Below, piece by piece: positions 23,872-36,383 of a DNA stretch of 64,000 nucleotides; the first letter of the stretch is position 1, and every line of letters begins with the position of its first letter. The position numbers and the translations under genes are program-made. Source of the DNA: Malus domestica (taxonomy: Eukaryota > Streptophyta > Magnoliopsida > Rosales > Rosaceae). The stretch covers positions 5,117,501-5,181,500 of the forward strand of contig NC_091677.1 of assembly GCF_042453785.1 (NCBI RefSeq). Direction: 5' to 3'. The notes below the pieces were generated by a model. The model was not told the origin of the DNA. It ran no database searches and saw only the letters and a program-made list of their open reading frames with translations.

Positions 23872-26800
23872 TGTGAATATATAGCTAAATTGTCTTTTTA
23901 CACCTTTTTAATCGACAAAGAAATTTTATTAATAGATAGGTATGAATAAATTAACTTTTTTTAAAGAAGTATGTGGATAATATTGTTTGCACAAAAAAAA
24001 AAAAAGTATGTGGATATATTGGAGGACGAAGAGATCATGGAGCTCTATTGAAAAATTCCTTAAATCACCTTATTTGAGAGAGAAGTAATGTGGGGCTTGC
24101 TCCCAAATTTATTTCAATGAATTTAATGTTTGTTTTTTAATCTTTCGTTAAAAAATCATTCTTACAAAGAATTCGACGAACACAATATATATTTTTTCTT
24201 TCATTGAGACGAACATACAATTTTACACACAATACGGATTACATTGCTGATCAACTCTCTTATATAGGCGGCCATACAGACCACTCAAATGACAACCATT
24301 TAATTGAATGGTTAAATGACTTCATATTTAAGTGATGTTTTACTACATTGGTAATTTTTGAAGAAAGACCAAAAGCTAAATACTTTGAATGACGGAAATA
24401 GAAGACGGAGTGAACTCTTAAGAGTGTCTCAAGTAACGTTACTTGAGGATCCTTCATTGAATCTACCACCCTATACATTGATACATAAACCCCATACATA
24501 GGTGCATATTCCAAAGCAATATGAGATATGGTCCCGTATATGCATGTGCTAGGTCACAGAGATTAGAGATACATATAGCTTTACGAGGTTTGATTTAACA
24601 ACGTTTGATTCTTTGGGACCGTTTAGTTTGCTTACAATTATCGTAATTTTTCCCCTTTTTTTTCCAATCAAATACTACAACAATAACAACCAAGTCTTAC
24701 CCCATTAAGTGAGGTCGGCTGTAGAAATCCTATAATGTCATTACGCTCTGTTTTGCTTCAAGTCTTCCTGTAGCTCCAGTGACTCCATATATTTTTTTGT
24801 AGTTTCTTTTAAAGTTTTCCTACGTCTTTATCTATCCATTTTGCTCTGAGCCTCGGTATCATAGCCGCATCTTCTAAATCAGAACATCCAATCAAATAAC
24901 GATCGAGTTGGAAAAAAGGACCACTTTCATAGAAACTTAATCAAAATGTACATACTTATATAAGGATAATGCTAAAGGAAGGACCACTCTATTTAACTAA
25001 TGTTTGATTAGCATCATCACTAATTTACTCATAATAATATTATGCAACTTTATCCGACATCCTTGAGTATTATCCACTATTAATTGCATATCTCTTTGTA
25101 TAAAATTCTACATCACTGAGTTCAAATCTTCTGTACCCAAAAAAGGTGTGACCTGCCTAATTTTGTGATACATGTCCACTCACTTAAACCAATTTAACAG
25201 TGTCACCTCTCTCTTATCACCTGACTAACCCTTCATCTGCCTTTCCCAACACCCCCCCCCCCCCCCCGGCCGGGGGCTGCCATTTGCATCCCCAAACCTC
25301 CCCCCACCACCATCTCCCAAATTCCGGCAAATAGAAAGCTCTGCGGCCCCCTTTCTACAATATTCCTTCATCTACCATATTATTGGAGAGATACCTCTGC
25401 AGCAGCCCCATCTCTTTTTTCTTGAATACCTCCCAGCACTGGTTACTCATGTGCACAACAGATGCACACTCATCGTTCCCTCCTAAAAAAAACCATTATC
25501 TTCGACGGATGCGACCAGGAAGCACTGTTGAAAAAATCAGCATTGGCGATGATTTGATTCAGTATGCATGGAACGAGAGCCCTAGATTCTCCACAATTCA
25601 ATCAAGTCACCAAGTGGGTCTATCAATCGTATTAATCTTGATAAGTAGAGATCTTAACATGAATATACATTATTATTATTATTGTTGTTGTTGTTGTTGT
25701 TGTTACTACTATTATTCTATCATATTAATCTTGATATATACACACACAAAAAAAGAAAAAAAAAAGAAAAAAGAAGGCAATAAGCAACAACAAAAAATGG
25801 CATGGCCAATAACCTAGTCGTTCTCCTTTTGTTTGGAAAAAAATCGTTTTAGTTAGAAAATTTAGACTTTTTATATTAGCATTCCACAAAATATTGAATG
25901 CACCCCACATTAAATTTTAATACTAAATGATTTATGTATCCTACTATGCAATGACAATTTTGACCTTATTAGGTTTTAAAAAATAAAAAATTTCTAAATA
26001 CACCACAAATCACTTTTATTATTTATCTTCTTCAACTATCAAAACTTCACCCGCCCTCCATTTTTTTATGGTTATTTTCAACTAGGTTTATGATTTATCT
26101 AATAGAATCGAAAGTACAGAGCATTTAGGAAGCATGAATACTACAAATTGGATGAACATAGATATCCGATAGCTATAAAATTTGTTAGCAAACCATAATT
26201 TTTCATATGAAAAATGCCTACAAATTCGTAAGAGCTTTTGGCTTCATTACATAGGCCAAATATTGCTTCGTAAGATACTACATCCAAGCACAACTTAAAA
26301 GTTCACATGTATCAAAATCATCATCGAAAATTAATAGGCTACTTAGGCAAGCCCTTGCCTGAACAACAGAGTAGAATGAAAAACAAAATCATAAGACGTT
26401 TAATTTCTAAGATGTTAGAACATGATTCGGATGGTGAAGCAGTAAACTCGAGTCACAGTTCAATGAGCCAACTAAGCCGTTTAGAAATGAACAAAAAACA
26501 AAATCATAAGAAGTTTAAAAATGAGTGTTATAAGATTTGAAAAATGTGGGATGTATAGAAAATGTGAGGTGTATGGAGAAAATGTGAGATAAATGCAGGG
26601 TATGAGGGTATTATGGGGAAGTATGTGGGGTGTATTAAGATAGTTTTTAATAAAAAAAAACAAATGTATGGTGTATTAAGTATGTGAGGTTTATTCAACA
26701 ATACGTGAGGTGTTAATATAATAAACCAAAATTTATAAAAGGAAAAAAAAACACTTTATACTCCTATCTAGCTAGGAGTAGGTCTACAAATTATAATGTT

Positions 26801-27566
26801 ACGAGGATTAACGTAATAATTAGAGTATAGTTGATATTATATATAGTTACTTTGATTATTATTTTCGCATTGATATTTATAGACTAGTTCTGAACGGACC
26901 TCTCTAGTTTCTTCTCCTGATCGAGCAGATCGAGTTTGCACTCATTGATATGTATACCAACCTGCATGCAGAAAGAAAATTCAATGATCACGAGTTCACG
27001 AGACACACAGTGGCGAAGCCACTTGAGGACTAGGAAAGGTCCGCGCCTATTCTGAAGTTTCTTCACCTTATAGCTTTTGTTTGTATGGTTTTGGTTGAAT
27101 ACTCTACATTCTTCGACTTATGTGTTTTTCTTCCCAAATAACCTTATAGGAACTAGCCTTCCTTATTAGTTAGTTAGTTCACCATTTTGCATGATTTGTT
27201 TTACAATGAAACTACACATGTATGGAATACATGAAGAATTTATTTTGAAAGACAATTTTCATAGCTGCATCCTGAACCATGATTATTAATTTTTGTTCAA
27301 CTTGTATGTAAGAACTTATAAAAAAACTTAATTGCTTATGATATCTCTTTTTTTTTTTGTGGCTCCGTTGCTCTTTTTTTTATTAAAATTTTCATTACAT
27401 TACAAAAAATGAACCTTTTTCTTCCACTAATTATTTTATTTTTGTCCAATATTTTTTTATACGACTTGGAGGGGCCCCCATAATTTCTATTTCTAGCTCC
27501 GAGACACACATGCTATATATAAAATAAGTTCTCTGCCATGGATGCATTGCACCCTTCTGCCTATCT
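23872..27566. other. Repeat-rich spacer without a gene
   Basis: It holds a probable RTE-type fragment (24668-24890), a run of 16 C at 25252-25267 followed by ggccggggg, and a composite trinucleotide repeat (att/gtt, 25668-25704). A purine tract lies at 25746-25775, and at about 26525-26710 loose repeats use the words gtgaggtgtat/gtgggatgtat. No frame looks like a real protein. The 144-codon frame at 25383-25817 is mostly simple sequence. Confidence 0.5.
24668..24890 (+). mobile_element. RTE-type LINE 3'-end-like fragment
   Basis: The sequence caacaataacaaccaagtct followed by accccattaagtgaggtcgg, then ttcctacgtctttatctat and ctgagcctcggtatca, matches in order the widespread plant repeat with cccactaagtggggtcgg. 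I associate that repeat with the 3' ends of RTE-type LINEs. This rests on memory of the motif, and no reverse transcriptase frame is present. Confidence 0.4.
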
Positions 27567-27579
27567 AACTCCTCACATA

Positions 27580-27761
27580 AAGGTCGTACCCAGTGCACAA
27601 GGCTCCCGCTTTACGCAGGGTCTGGGAGAGGTGAATGTCGGCTAGCCGTACCTCCATTTATGGAGAGGCTGCTCCCAAGTCTCGAACCCGAGACCTACTG
27701 CTCATGGGCGAAGGCACTTGCCATCGTACGCTTTGAAAATAAAAAAATAAAAAAAATAAAA
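27580..27761 (+). mobile_element. Au-type tRNA-derived SINE with 13-bp duplication
   Basis: The body includes ggtctgggagaggtgaatgt, the phrase ggctgctcccaagtctcgaa and cccgagacctactgctcatg, then an A-rich tail with aaaataaaa units. It is flanked by aactcctcacata (27567-27579 and 27762-27774). The tctcgaacccgagac segment mimics a tRNA T-loop but the rest cannot fold as a tRNA. The order of phrases is that of the plant Au SINE as I remember it. Confidence 0.75.
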
Positions 27762-28560
27762 AACTCCTCACATACGCAAGAGTTCATTGGCACGTTGCAT
27801 TTGTAACACCAAAGTTTCTCCCTCAAAAGTGAAGCATGCCAGCAACGATCATGTCTCTGTTATTCTGGGAAAAAAAAAAGTGTTACCGCGGGGAAAGGGA
27901 TGATCCCAGCTTAAACCAACAACGAAACTCAAATTTAGAAGATGAGAAATCCATTAAAAACAACTCTTAAAAGAAGTTGAAGTTCGGAACTCTTGAAAGA
28001 TCATGAACAAAAGCTGCATCATCACACGGAAGACAAGAATCTCATCAATGAATTCCAACACGACACCAAAGTTTACTAAACAATTAGCCATTTGATTACC
28101 TTCACGATATATATATATATGAGAAAGCCAAATTCCCATGGAAAAGATAATTGTTAATAATTAGATCAATCAAACGATAAAGGGTTTTAGGTCCGCGGGA
28201 AATCCCTTTTCTTAAAACCCCCTATTCTCCTTTCATTTGGAGCTACCGTAACTTGGGCTCATCATGCTACGCCAAAGCTCCTGAAAGGATCTATTAGAAA
28301 GAAAATGCATTGTCAGAGCATAATCGTACTCAATCCAAAAAAAATGTCAACCTTTTCCCGAAGCCATATTGACAACATGAACTATGGCTAGAAGCTCTGC
28401 CTACAAGGCAGTAGCAATACCAAAGGTTCATACTAAAAACTTCATAGATTTTAGACGCTCTTGAAGGCCTACCATGCACTTTAAGCGCTCGGAGGATGCA
28501 AAACTCATTAACGGAATTTAACATCATACCCAAATCCCATAAGTTCATTTTAATTAGAAA

Positions 28561-28730
28561 GGGTAATGTTAGGGAGAATAAATTTGTACGCAAAATTTTG
28601 TAAATTAAATGACATGAAAGTTAATGATTGGATTATGACTTAAGCGTTGATAAATATGTTTGTTTCTATTGATAACACATCATTTAGTTTGTAAATTTTA
28701 TCTACAAATTTAGTGTTCCTAACATCATCC
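28561..28730. mobile_element. MITE, family A copy 3
   Basis: Starts gggtaatgttagggagaata and ends tagtgttcctaacatcatcc. The interior phrase gacatgaaagttaatgattg parallels aaagttgatgattg in copy 1, and aacacatcatttagtttgta parallels acatatcatttggtttgtaa. Confidence 0.65.
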
Positions 28731-29929
28731 TTTTAAAAATTTGAAGACGAATGCCACTAACTAAATAATGGAAAATAAATAAATGTGAACAACCACCAAA
28801 AAAGTGAGAAATCTTCCTTTTTATCGCACTTGTTCTCCACCCTACTAATTCGACATTTTAGGAGGACTCCATTGTTTTGTAGTGAATGGTCCCCTCTCTT
28901 ATGCATCTGGCCGTACGAGGTCAGTTGTATTATTAAAAGGTATAGAATACGGTGCTTTGAAAGAGTTATAAATACCAATTTCAAGTTCAAGAGTAGGATG
29001 GTAGCAGATGCGCCACGAATGTCCAGCCAAAAAAATAAATAAAGGTCTTAGTACTAATGGGACCAGACCACTAATAATGGATCAAGGGTATGCCCCAATT
29101 TGATTTTTTTTTTTTTTTGACCCTCTTTATCAATTTAAAACCAAATTTAATACTGAATTTTTTATAAACGAATTAAAAAGTAAAAAAAAAAAAAAAGTAA
29201 AAACCAACCGTCGATAACCACACACTGCAACCACACAATATCGTTGTCGATGGTGCTCCTCGTAGACGGCAAAGCTTTCTTCCCTTTCTTTTCTTTCTCT
29301 TGAAATTCTGGTACTAGATCATGATGATCGATCCATCCCGTCAAACAACAAACAATGTGTGAAGTTTAAAATTTGGGGGATATTTAATTGAATGCTACGT
29401 GACGATGACTAATGTCGAAACAACTTCGCCGGCAGGAGAGAGGAAGAGAGAGATATATAAAGAGAGGAAAAGAAGCTTCGCGTCGATGAGGAAGAGCCAT
29501 ATGGCCGAAATGCATGGTGGGGAGGTTGGGGTTGGTGGCAGCAATGCTACATTGGGTGAGGTTATTGTTAAATTTATGCAGTGGTTTTTTGTTTTTTTTT
29601 TTTAATTTTTCAGTTTTTTTATTTTTAGTTAAATTTTATGCAAAGTAACCATTCTAAATTTAAAATTAAGTGAAGGAATATGTGTTAAAAATTACGGAAA
29701 AGATATAAACGAGACACATATATAGGAAAACAAACTCACAAACCTAAAAATAAGCCTTAAGGATTATATATATTGCAAAAAAAAAGGGATTATATATTGT
29801 CATCTTTAAATCCACTTATATATATATATAAATTTCAATTACCAACAAAACCATTTGGCCTATAAATAAGACCTGCTATGGGGTTTATCTATTTTTATTT
29901 ACTCAAATGGACTTTTGGCCCACAAACTT

Positions 29930-30935
29930 CGAAGCTCAAACCAAGACTTAGACGACCATCTTAGTTCTCTCTAACTTGTCTGAGGGCTCGAACATGTTCT
30001 CTTTGAGGCGTGTTTGCCACGCGGACGTCTAGGGTTATGGAATATCTTGCCCCCTAAAATGCAAACACACACGTCATTTGCCACACTCAGATCACTATTG
30101 CATCGTGTTAACCGCCTTAAGACACAGTTGAAGGTCGCCTACTAGGAATTACTGTCATATATCCCTGATCTAGCTCAGCCATATGATCAAGTTTGCTCAT
30201 TCTCCCCTGCCTATGAATAGAACCAAAAGCCTTCAAGCTCGATACGCTCATCAAATTCAACCTCTACATTTAAACAAAAACTTGATTGATTGAGTGATTC
30301 TTCAATCAATCCAACTGCTTTTTAGCACAAACTCAATTGCTCTTCAGCAAAACTCTTGTAGCTTTTCAGCTACAATCTCATAGGCTTCCTTCAAAGCAAA
30401 CATTGCCTATGATACCTGAGATCTAAAACTTGATAGCTCTGCCACTCTGTGGTATGATTTGCTTGATGTGCAAATTCAACCACCCTGATTTTCTCTCTGA
30501 GGTGCATGCTTTGTACTAAATCCAACCTGACACCAGTGACATCGTTGGACTCCTCTAGCATTATCTTGCTCTTCATAGCCTGAATCTTGCTAGGTTTTTT
30601 CTGCTTTCTTTATATTTTCTGTCAATTTACATTTCAAGTTATGTAGCTCGACTCATCTGCCTATATTTTACTTTTGTGAACGTTTTGTAAACTTGACTCC
30701 ATCATGGAATGATTACATTGTGTTTCTCGTTTTAGTTTCTATTTCGCTTTTATTTACTTTTTTAGGCAAGCATACACGAAACCATACTAAACCTTAAGTC
30801 CTCGTTCGCTTGAGGCACGTAAAAGAACTTAACTGAACCAGCGTCTCACTCGTTGCACAATCATTTGGTTAAGAAGTCATATTAACGTGCAACTTCACAC
30901 ACAGTCAAACACAAACAATGTTTGTTGGCAGCCTC
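29930..30935 (+). mobile_element. Possible LTR-retrotransposon remnant
   Basis: A stretch less AT-rich than its surroundings contains repeated cctttcaagc/aactcaattgctcttcagc-like phrases and ctacaatctcataggcttcc. It ends ..tgtttgttggcagcctccaaca. It has no frame and resembles non-coding LTR DNA. Neither edges nor target duplications could be fixed. Confidence 0.25.
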
Positions 30936-31800
30936 CAACAATCGCACGCCTATTTTATTTTTCTCTCAAGCCATCTCGTGACACTAAGACCGAAAGCAAC
31001 ACTCGAAAAAAAATAGATATTGACCCTAATATAGATTCCGTCTGAGTTTTGAAACCAACGAAAACTCTCATTACTTATCCTAAGCCTGGACCACAAAATG
31101 AAAATCATGCTTTACTATCATTTTAAAGTTTTTTATTTTTTATTTTTTTATTTTGTTATCTTTCCTTAAAATAGGAATTGTCAAGATTCGTCTCTTTAAT
31201 AATAATAAAAAAAAAGAATTAACTTAGCCACATATTATACCACGTAATTTTTGAATTGCACAAATTTAACATCTCCATTAGTTTCAGAATTTTACCGTCT
31301 AGTTAAACATTTAGTGTTGCGTGACATAGACTACGCTGACATTTAAAGCAACATTGACCATAATTTCATTGTTTAGTACTTCACTCTTTCAATAATTTTA
31401 TGAAATTGAAGGTCAACATATGATTCAAATGTGGGCCCGGTCTCTGCTACGTGAGCATTTAATGTCTAATTAGACGGTGAAATTAACAAAAGCGTTAAAT
31501 TAGTGCAACTCAGAAATCATGTAATGTAATATGCGAAAATTAAAATCTGGTGGCTCATTTTACAAATGATCCTCAAACTTTGTGGTGTAAAGTGAGTTTA
31601 ACCCAATATAAAATTAGTGAACAAGGTCTACATGATGCATGAAGAAGTTAAGTTAGTGGCCAGCTGCGGCCACAAACCACCACAAAAGGGAACATAAAAG
31701 TAAACAAATTAATTACCCAAAAAAAAACTATTCAATTCTAGGAGATCCTTCCGAATGAGGGAACACACGAGACACAACTATTCAATTCTACATATGGGTT

Positions 31801-31967
31801 AGCCACTCAATACTACGGTCTAGTGGTATTCCTCTTCATTTGGAAGTGAGAGGTCTTATGTTCGAATCTCGTGTTTGACGAATTCAATACCAAATTAAGT
31901 TGCCCATTGTGTGGCTTAACCGAACTCCCTCTCTCCTTAGTGTAAAAATATCGATGTATTAAAAAAA
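31801..31967 (+). mobile_element. tRNA-derived SINE, family S copy A (17-bp duplication)
   Basis: The element starts agccactcaatactacggtc, has tagtggtattcctcttcatt and then atgttcgaatctcg (A- and B-box-like). It ends in a run of A. The 17-bp direct repeat aattctacatatgggtt flanks it exactly (31784-31800 and 31968-31984). Copy B lies inverted at 18685-18856 and a worn copy C at about 38437-38571. No reading frame is present. Confidence 0.85.
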
Positions 31968-32217
31968 AATTCTACATATGGGTTCGAAACGTTATTGTGG
32001 CACATGACTTCCCAAACGAAAGAAAGAGACCAAATTCGAAGAGTGCATGTAAGTTCTTCCTTTTTCGAAAGGCCGAAAGGCAAATACAAACACAAGAAGC
32101 CACCTCACGAACAAAAAAACAAAACCAATTTAATTAATTTGACAAGAGAGACCAACCCACCAGCAGCTGGTAACAATTAGAAAAGAGAAATAATGATCCC
32201 TCCGTTTTGTTTTGGCA

Positions 32218-32316
32218 AATATATAGTTACCAAACTACTTTCCCAAAATATAGTTGTTTTTTTTATTTAACTAAAAAAATATATAGTTACCAAACTACTT
32301 TCCCAAATATAGTTGG
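32218..32316. repeat. Short tandem duplication
   Basis: The phrase atatatagttaccaaactac..ttcccaaa..atatagttg occurs twice, at about 32218-32254 and 32279-32315, separated by a T/A-rich linker. Confidence 0.7.
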
Positions 32317-32752
32317 GGCAGCACCCACGTTCCACAGTTACCTCATAATTCCCCTTTCAATTGATTGAGTTTGACTAATCCGCAGTTTTCAACATTACAA
32401 AATGATTTTGACGCTTATGTTATTAATTAGAAAAACTTGGGACATTGTGTCTAATACGATGATGTTACATCAAAATTTGTTTTTTTTTGACGTAAATTTT
32501 CTTAAACAAACATATCACCACGATATTGATAATTATGTAATTAAAATATATGGATAGTTAATAATATGAACAACACTTAATAGTTGTTGATATATAGGTG
32601 GTTGAATATATGCAGTGCTCAAAGAGCTCGACCTAAGATTCCATCCTTAGATGTACATATTTATTTTCTAGATTTATTGTGCATAAATCTAGTAAAGAAA
32701 GTAAAAATATATATGCCGATATAATTGAAGGTGGCTTTAATGCAGCTACTAA

Positions 32753-33698
32753 GGTCTCGTTTGGCAGCTCGAACTGTACTGACTATTGTTGTCGGATAAG
32801 ATAAATAGCCACTGGATAGTACTGACTAAATTAGTCGGGCGTTTAGTGCAGTATTGGACTAATGACCATATTATTTATACTATGTTTGGTACTGAACCGG
32901 ATAAGAAAAGGGAAGGAAAAAATTGACAAATCTTTGTTTCTTTGTTTGTTGAGATCCAAAACGGAGCCCCAAAGAGTTTGCGGTGGAAGAAGCAGAGAGA
33001 GATGTAGAGGCGGAGAAGAGGGAGGGAGATCCTGCGGTAGCCAGAAGAATATGCAGGGAGAGAACCGAAGAGTCTGCGGTAGAGGAAGCAGAGAGAGAGA
33101 GAGATGCAACGACGGAGAAGAGGGAGGGAGATCCTGCGGTAGCCAGAAGAATACGCAGGGAGAGAACCGAAGAGTCTGCGGTGGAGGAAGCAGAGAGAGA
33201 GAGATGCAGCGACGGAGAAGAGGGAGGGAGATCCTGCGGTAGCCAGAAGAAGATGCAGGGAGAGAAGAGTCTTGTTCTGGGTGGTTGGATGGAACCTGGT
33301 GGTGGTGGTGGTTCATGGTGGCCGACGAAGGAATTGGGTTTTGGGATTTGTGGGATTCTTTGGTTTCTTGGAAGCTACTTGGAATTTTGGAGAGTTTTGA
33401 TTGGGAAAATGGAGGGAGTGTGGTTGGTTTTTGTAAGCAGAGAGAGCGGCTGGGAAGAAGAAGAGAGGGAGGGAAACGAAGAAGAAGAACAGAGGGAGGG
33501 AAAGAACAGAGGGAGGGAGAGAGCGCCGACTAAATTGTCCCATGCTTTTGGAGAGTATAAGGAAGCGGGTATTCACCGGATGAAATAGGTGGGTCGGATT
33601 ATTTAATCCGGTGACTATTTAATACAAACGGACACCAAACACCGTACTCCATATTATTTGTACTATCTGATGCTTTATACGGTGTGCCATACGAGGCC
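32753..33698. mobile_element. PIF/Harbinger (Tourist)-like element with minisatellite core
   Basis: Terminal inverted repeats GGTCTCGTTTGGCA (32753) and the complement of TGCCATACGAGGCC (ends 33698) are flanked by TAA on both sides (32750-32752 and 33699-33701). The GG(C/T)CTCGT.TGGCA terminus and the TAA/TTA duplication are the signature of Tourist-like elements. The arms continue with gtactgac..ataag-like pairs. The core is a purine-rich minisatellite (see next). There is no transposase. The frame of 201 codons at 32983-33588 is made of the minisatellite and is not a gene. Confidence 0.75.
32966..33262 (+). repeat. Purine-rich minisatellite, about 100-bp unit, three copies
   Basis: Three tandem copies share gaagagtctgcggt(g/a)gagg, aagcagagagagag.. 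and gggagatcctgcggtagcca. Units begin near 32968, 33067 and 33171. A further imperfect GA-rich stretch follows at 33450-33530. Confidence 0.8.
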
Positions 33699-34783
33699 TA
33701 ATAGTATTTTTCCTATGTGGTTATCATGGATAAGGGAAGTCATGAACGAGAACGTTAATAATGTAGGAGAAAATAAATGAGTATGAAATCAACTACCTTC
33801 TAATGCATTTTGTTTCTTCAGGTATTGGATTACGAATTATAATATGAAACTTAATTACATAATTTTTATTTCGTATGTGTTAGTAAATAAACAAAAATCA
33901 TAAATCAAAATAATCAACATTTCAGATAAATAAGCATGCAATTGTACATGTTGGCTAATTAAAATGAAATCCCATATAAATAGTTCACTAGTTATAAAGC
34001 CCTTCAAGAAAAATGTAAAAGAAGACTCTTCCCTTTTCCCTTAACGGTGTGGGTGGTGTCGCCTGGAAGCAGCCATACTAGATGAGCACCCTGGTGCTAG
34101 ATAGGCGTCACAAATTATCAGCAGTTCGTATCTTATATTTTCTGTTTTTTATAAAATTAAATAAAATCTTTTCGGAAAAGAAAAAGAATAAATAAATCTT
34201 TTAAGTTTGAGACAAAAGATTAAAGGGATTTTGTTTTTTTTTTTTTTTTGTTTTTTGACAGGTGATAAGATTATATACATTAAATTACGCAGAAGGATTT
34301 CGAAGAAGTGTGGGACATCGGATGCAAGGGCAAACGTGACAAGCCACTTGAGATTAAAAGAGTGAAATGGATAGAAGGATCTTTTAATCTTTTTTTGTTC
34401 AAAAAAAAAAAAAAAGTAAAATTCAAGTTTTTATTTTTATTTTGTTACCGATAAAATAATTAAATTAAAGTCATCTAAAATGTTGAGATGAGAATTCAAA
34501 CTTGGACGTAGAGTAAGCACATTGTTCTAATTAATTTGACTAAATCCATGTGTATAAACGTCTAAATTTAAGTTGAAGATGCTTGTGTTTCACTCCTCTT
34601 TCCCATGAGGAATACATTTGAGCTTCGTCATATATTTTTCGCGTATGAAATTCAACTGCTGGTGATGTTGATCTGACTGGATCATGTTAAAGAAGAAGTT
34701 CAATCCTAGTATACTAATTTTCCTTTAATGGTAAACTGAATTGCTAAGTGTTGATCTAGTGTGCTGTTTGACTTTTGGGTATA

Positions 34784-34847
34784 GATTAATAATTAGGAGC
34801 TTTTCTAGCCAAATGGTCTAGAGAAGAAAAGCTCCTAATTATTAATC
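34784..34847. repeat. Perfect 23-bp hairpin
   Basis: The arm gattaataattaggagcttttct (34784-34806, given here by its ends gattaataatta and gagcttttct) is exactly complementary to 34825-34847, with an 18-nt loop. A second agaagaaaagctc occurs at about 34861. It sits at the rearranged left end of the MULE-type MITE at 34797-35090. Confidence 0.8.
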
Positions 34848-35090
34848 ATTTTGATCTAGAGAAGAAAAGCTCAAATGATTTAACAAAATGATTAGGAGCT
34901 TTCTTAACAAAATGATTTAACAAAATTAAGGATATTTTTGTCATTTTGGTCTTATTTAATAGAAATTTTTCACAAAATGATCAAAATGATTGATGGTGGA
35001 CAAAATCGAGGACCACTTCTATCTATTTAAATCTCAGAGACCAAATTGAGGAGTTATGCCGATCTCATGGACCATTTTGGCGAAAAAGCC
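34797..35090. mobile_element. MULE-type MITE, family M copy 2 (left end rearranged)
   Basis: The right half (aaaatgattgatggtggaca.., gaggagttatgccgatctca, ccattttggcgaaaaagcc) matches the right half of the element at 43307-43610. The left end gagcttttctagccaaatgg resembles its left end but is followed by duplicated agaagaaaagctc words. No clean target duplication was found. Confidence 0.6.
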
Positions 35091-36380
35091 ATTCTTAATA
35101 CACTAAAAATGGTAGAGCTTTTTATATTCCACATAAATAAAGCTTGGTGGAGGCTGGCTAACCTATCATGATTTGATTAGATACAAATTGGTGCTGTGCA
35201 TAGAGAAAAAAAAAATCTTGTTAAATTTGACAACACTATCATTGTTACAAATTTAGTACAACATGAATCTACCAATTATATTAAATATAATTTTGAGTAA
35301 TTACAAACTTCCCCCTATTTCTAGTGGTTGTTCCACTTCTGTTCTCAAACATTTTTATCGTCCTTGGGTAGTCTCTAAAGTTTTAAAGATATGTATTAAA
35401 TGAGACAACAATGACTTCATTTACAAAAGTTGAAGCGTTTGATTCGGTTAATTTTTTGTTTGTTAAAACATACCGTAGGGTCAACTATGTTAGCTCGAGA
35501 GATATTCGATCAACACCGAATTAAGTTGATATAAAGTTTTCCATTAACCAATATAACACTAAAAACACTCATATTGAGAGCGTATGTAACAAAAGGATAA
35601 TAATTAAAACATATTATTCGGTTATTCTACTACACAACTGATTTTTTTTTAAGTACAAACAATTTTTTTTTGTTCATTTAGTTTTAGTGGTGATTAAAAA
35701 AAAGCTCCAAATTAAACTGATCAATTTGGGTTTGGTGCTTTCATTCATTTTTTTTTTTAGAACAAAGGCCTATAGTACTCCTAAAGAAAAATGGTTGCAT
35801 GCCAAGTGCCACCAAATGAAAGGGCGTCCTAGACATATAGATGAGTTATCGAATTCGCCTTTTGTTAACAAAATGAGTTATTGAAATCCGTTTAAAAAGT
35901 GGTCACATGCTGTTTCATTAATTTCTTTTATTGAATGTAACTTTTTTGTTAATAAATACACTTTAACACATAAAGGACAAACTTGGAGAGGCAATTAAGT
36001 TGAAGGACGAAAGTGGAAAAGCACGAAGTGTTTAGGAGGGCAACACGAATTTAACATTCTACCAGTATATTATTTTCATCGAGAGATAGGCCATATAAAT
36101 TTGGATGGTTAGAAATATAATGTTATAATTCATACTTAATTAATCTTTTGTTGGAATAATTAATAAAGCTTAGAACCGCCGTCAGCGACGGCAAATGCAT
36201 ACCATGCTGCCATGATGCCTTCTGTTTGGTCCCGCAGGGCTTAACGTGACATGATATTTGTACGGACTGTCTGCAATCCTGTGACTAAACTGAGACACTA
36301 AGCAGCTGAATTGGCCTTTTGGACCACTACCAATTCGACAACGCATTACCCCAATACCACCAGGTTTCCCAAAACCACCA
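35091..36380. other. Upstream region of the FUL-like gene
   Basis: AT-rich sequence with no gene-like frame. From about 36170 the base composition rises (gaaccgccgtcagcgacggc), which may mark the promoter-proximal part of the downstream MADS gene. I could not identify a clear TATA box or CArG box. Confidence 0.35.

Positions 36381-36383
<3 letters not shown>

Larger units (their letters stand above)
27775..31783. other. Spacer with MITE and probable LTR remnant
   Basis: Apart from the family A MITE at 28561-28730 and the LTR-like stretch at 29930-30935, this is AT-rich DNA with A/T runs. No reading frame has a recognisable domain. The 29399-29605 frame is short and ends in a T run. Confidence 0.45.

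Noticed and set aside
25383-25817. 144-codon frame
   Set aside because: More than a third is trinucleotide and A-rich simple sequence, with no domain.
27650-27720. tRNA-like T-loop (tctcgaacccgagac)
   Set aside because: No acceptor or anticodon arm can be formed. The segment belongs to a SINE.
32983-33588. 201-codon frame rich in Glu/Arg
   Set aside because: It is the translation of a GA-rich minisatellite inside a Tourist-like element.
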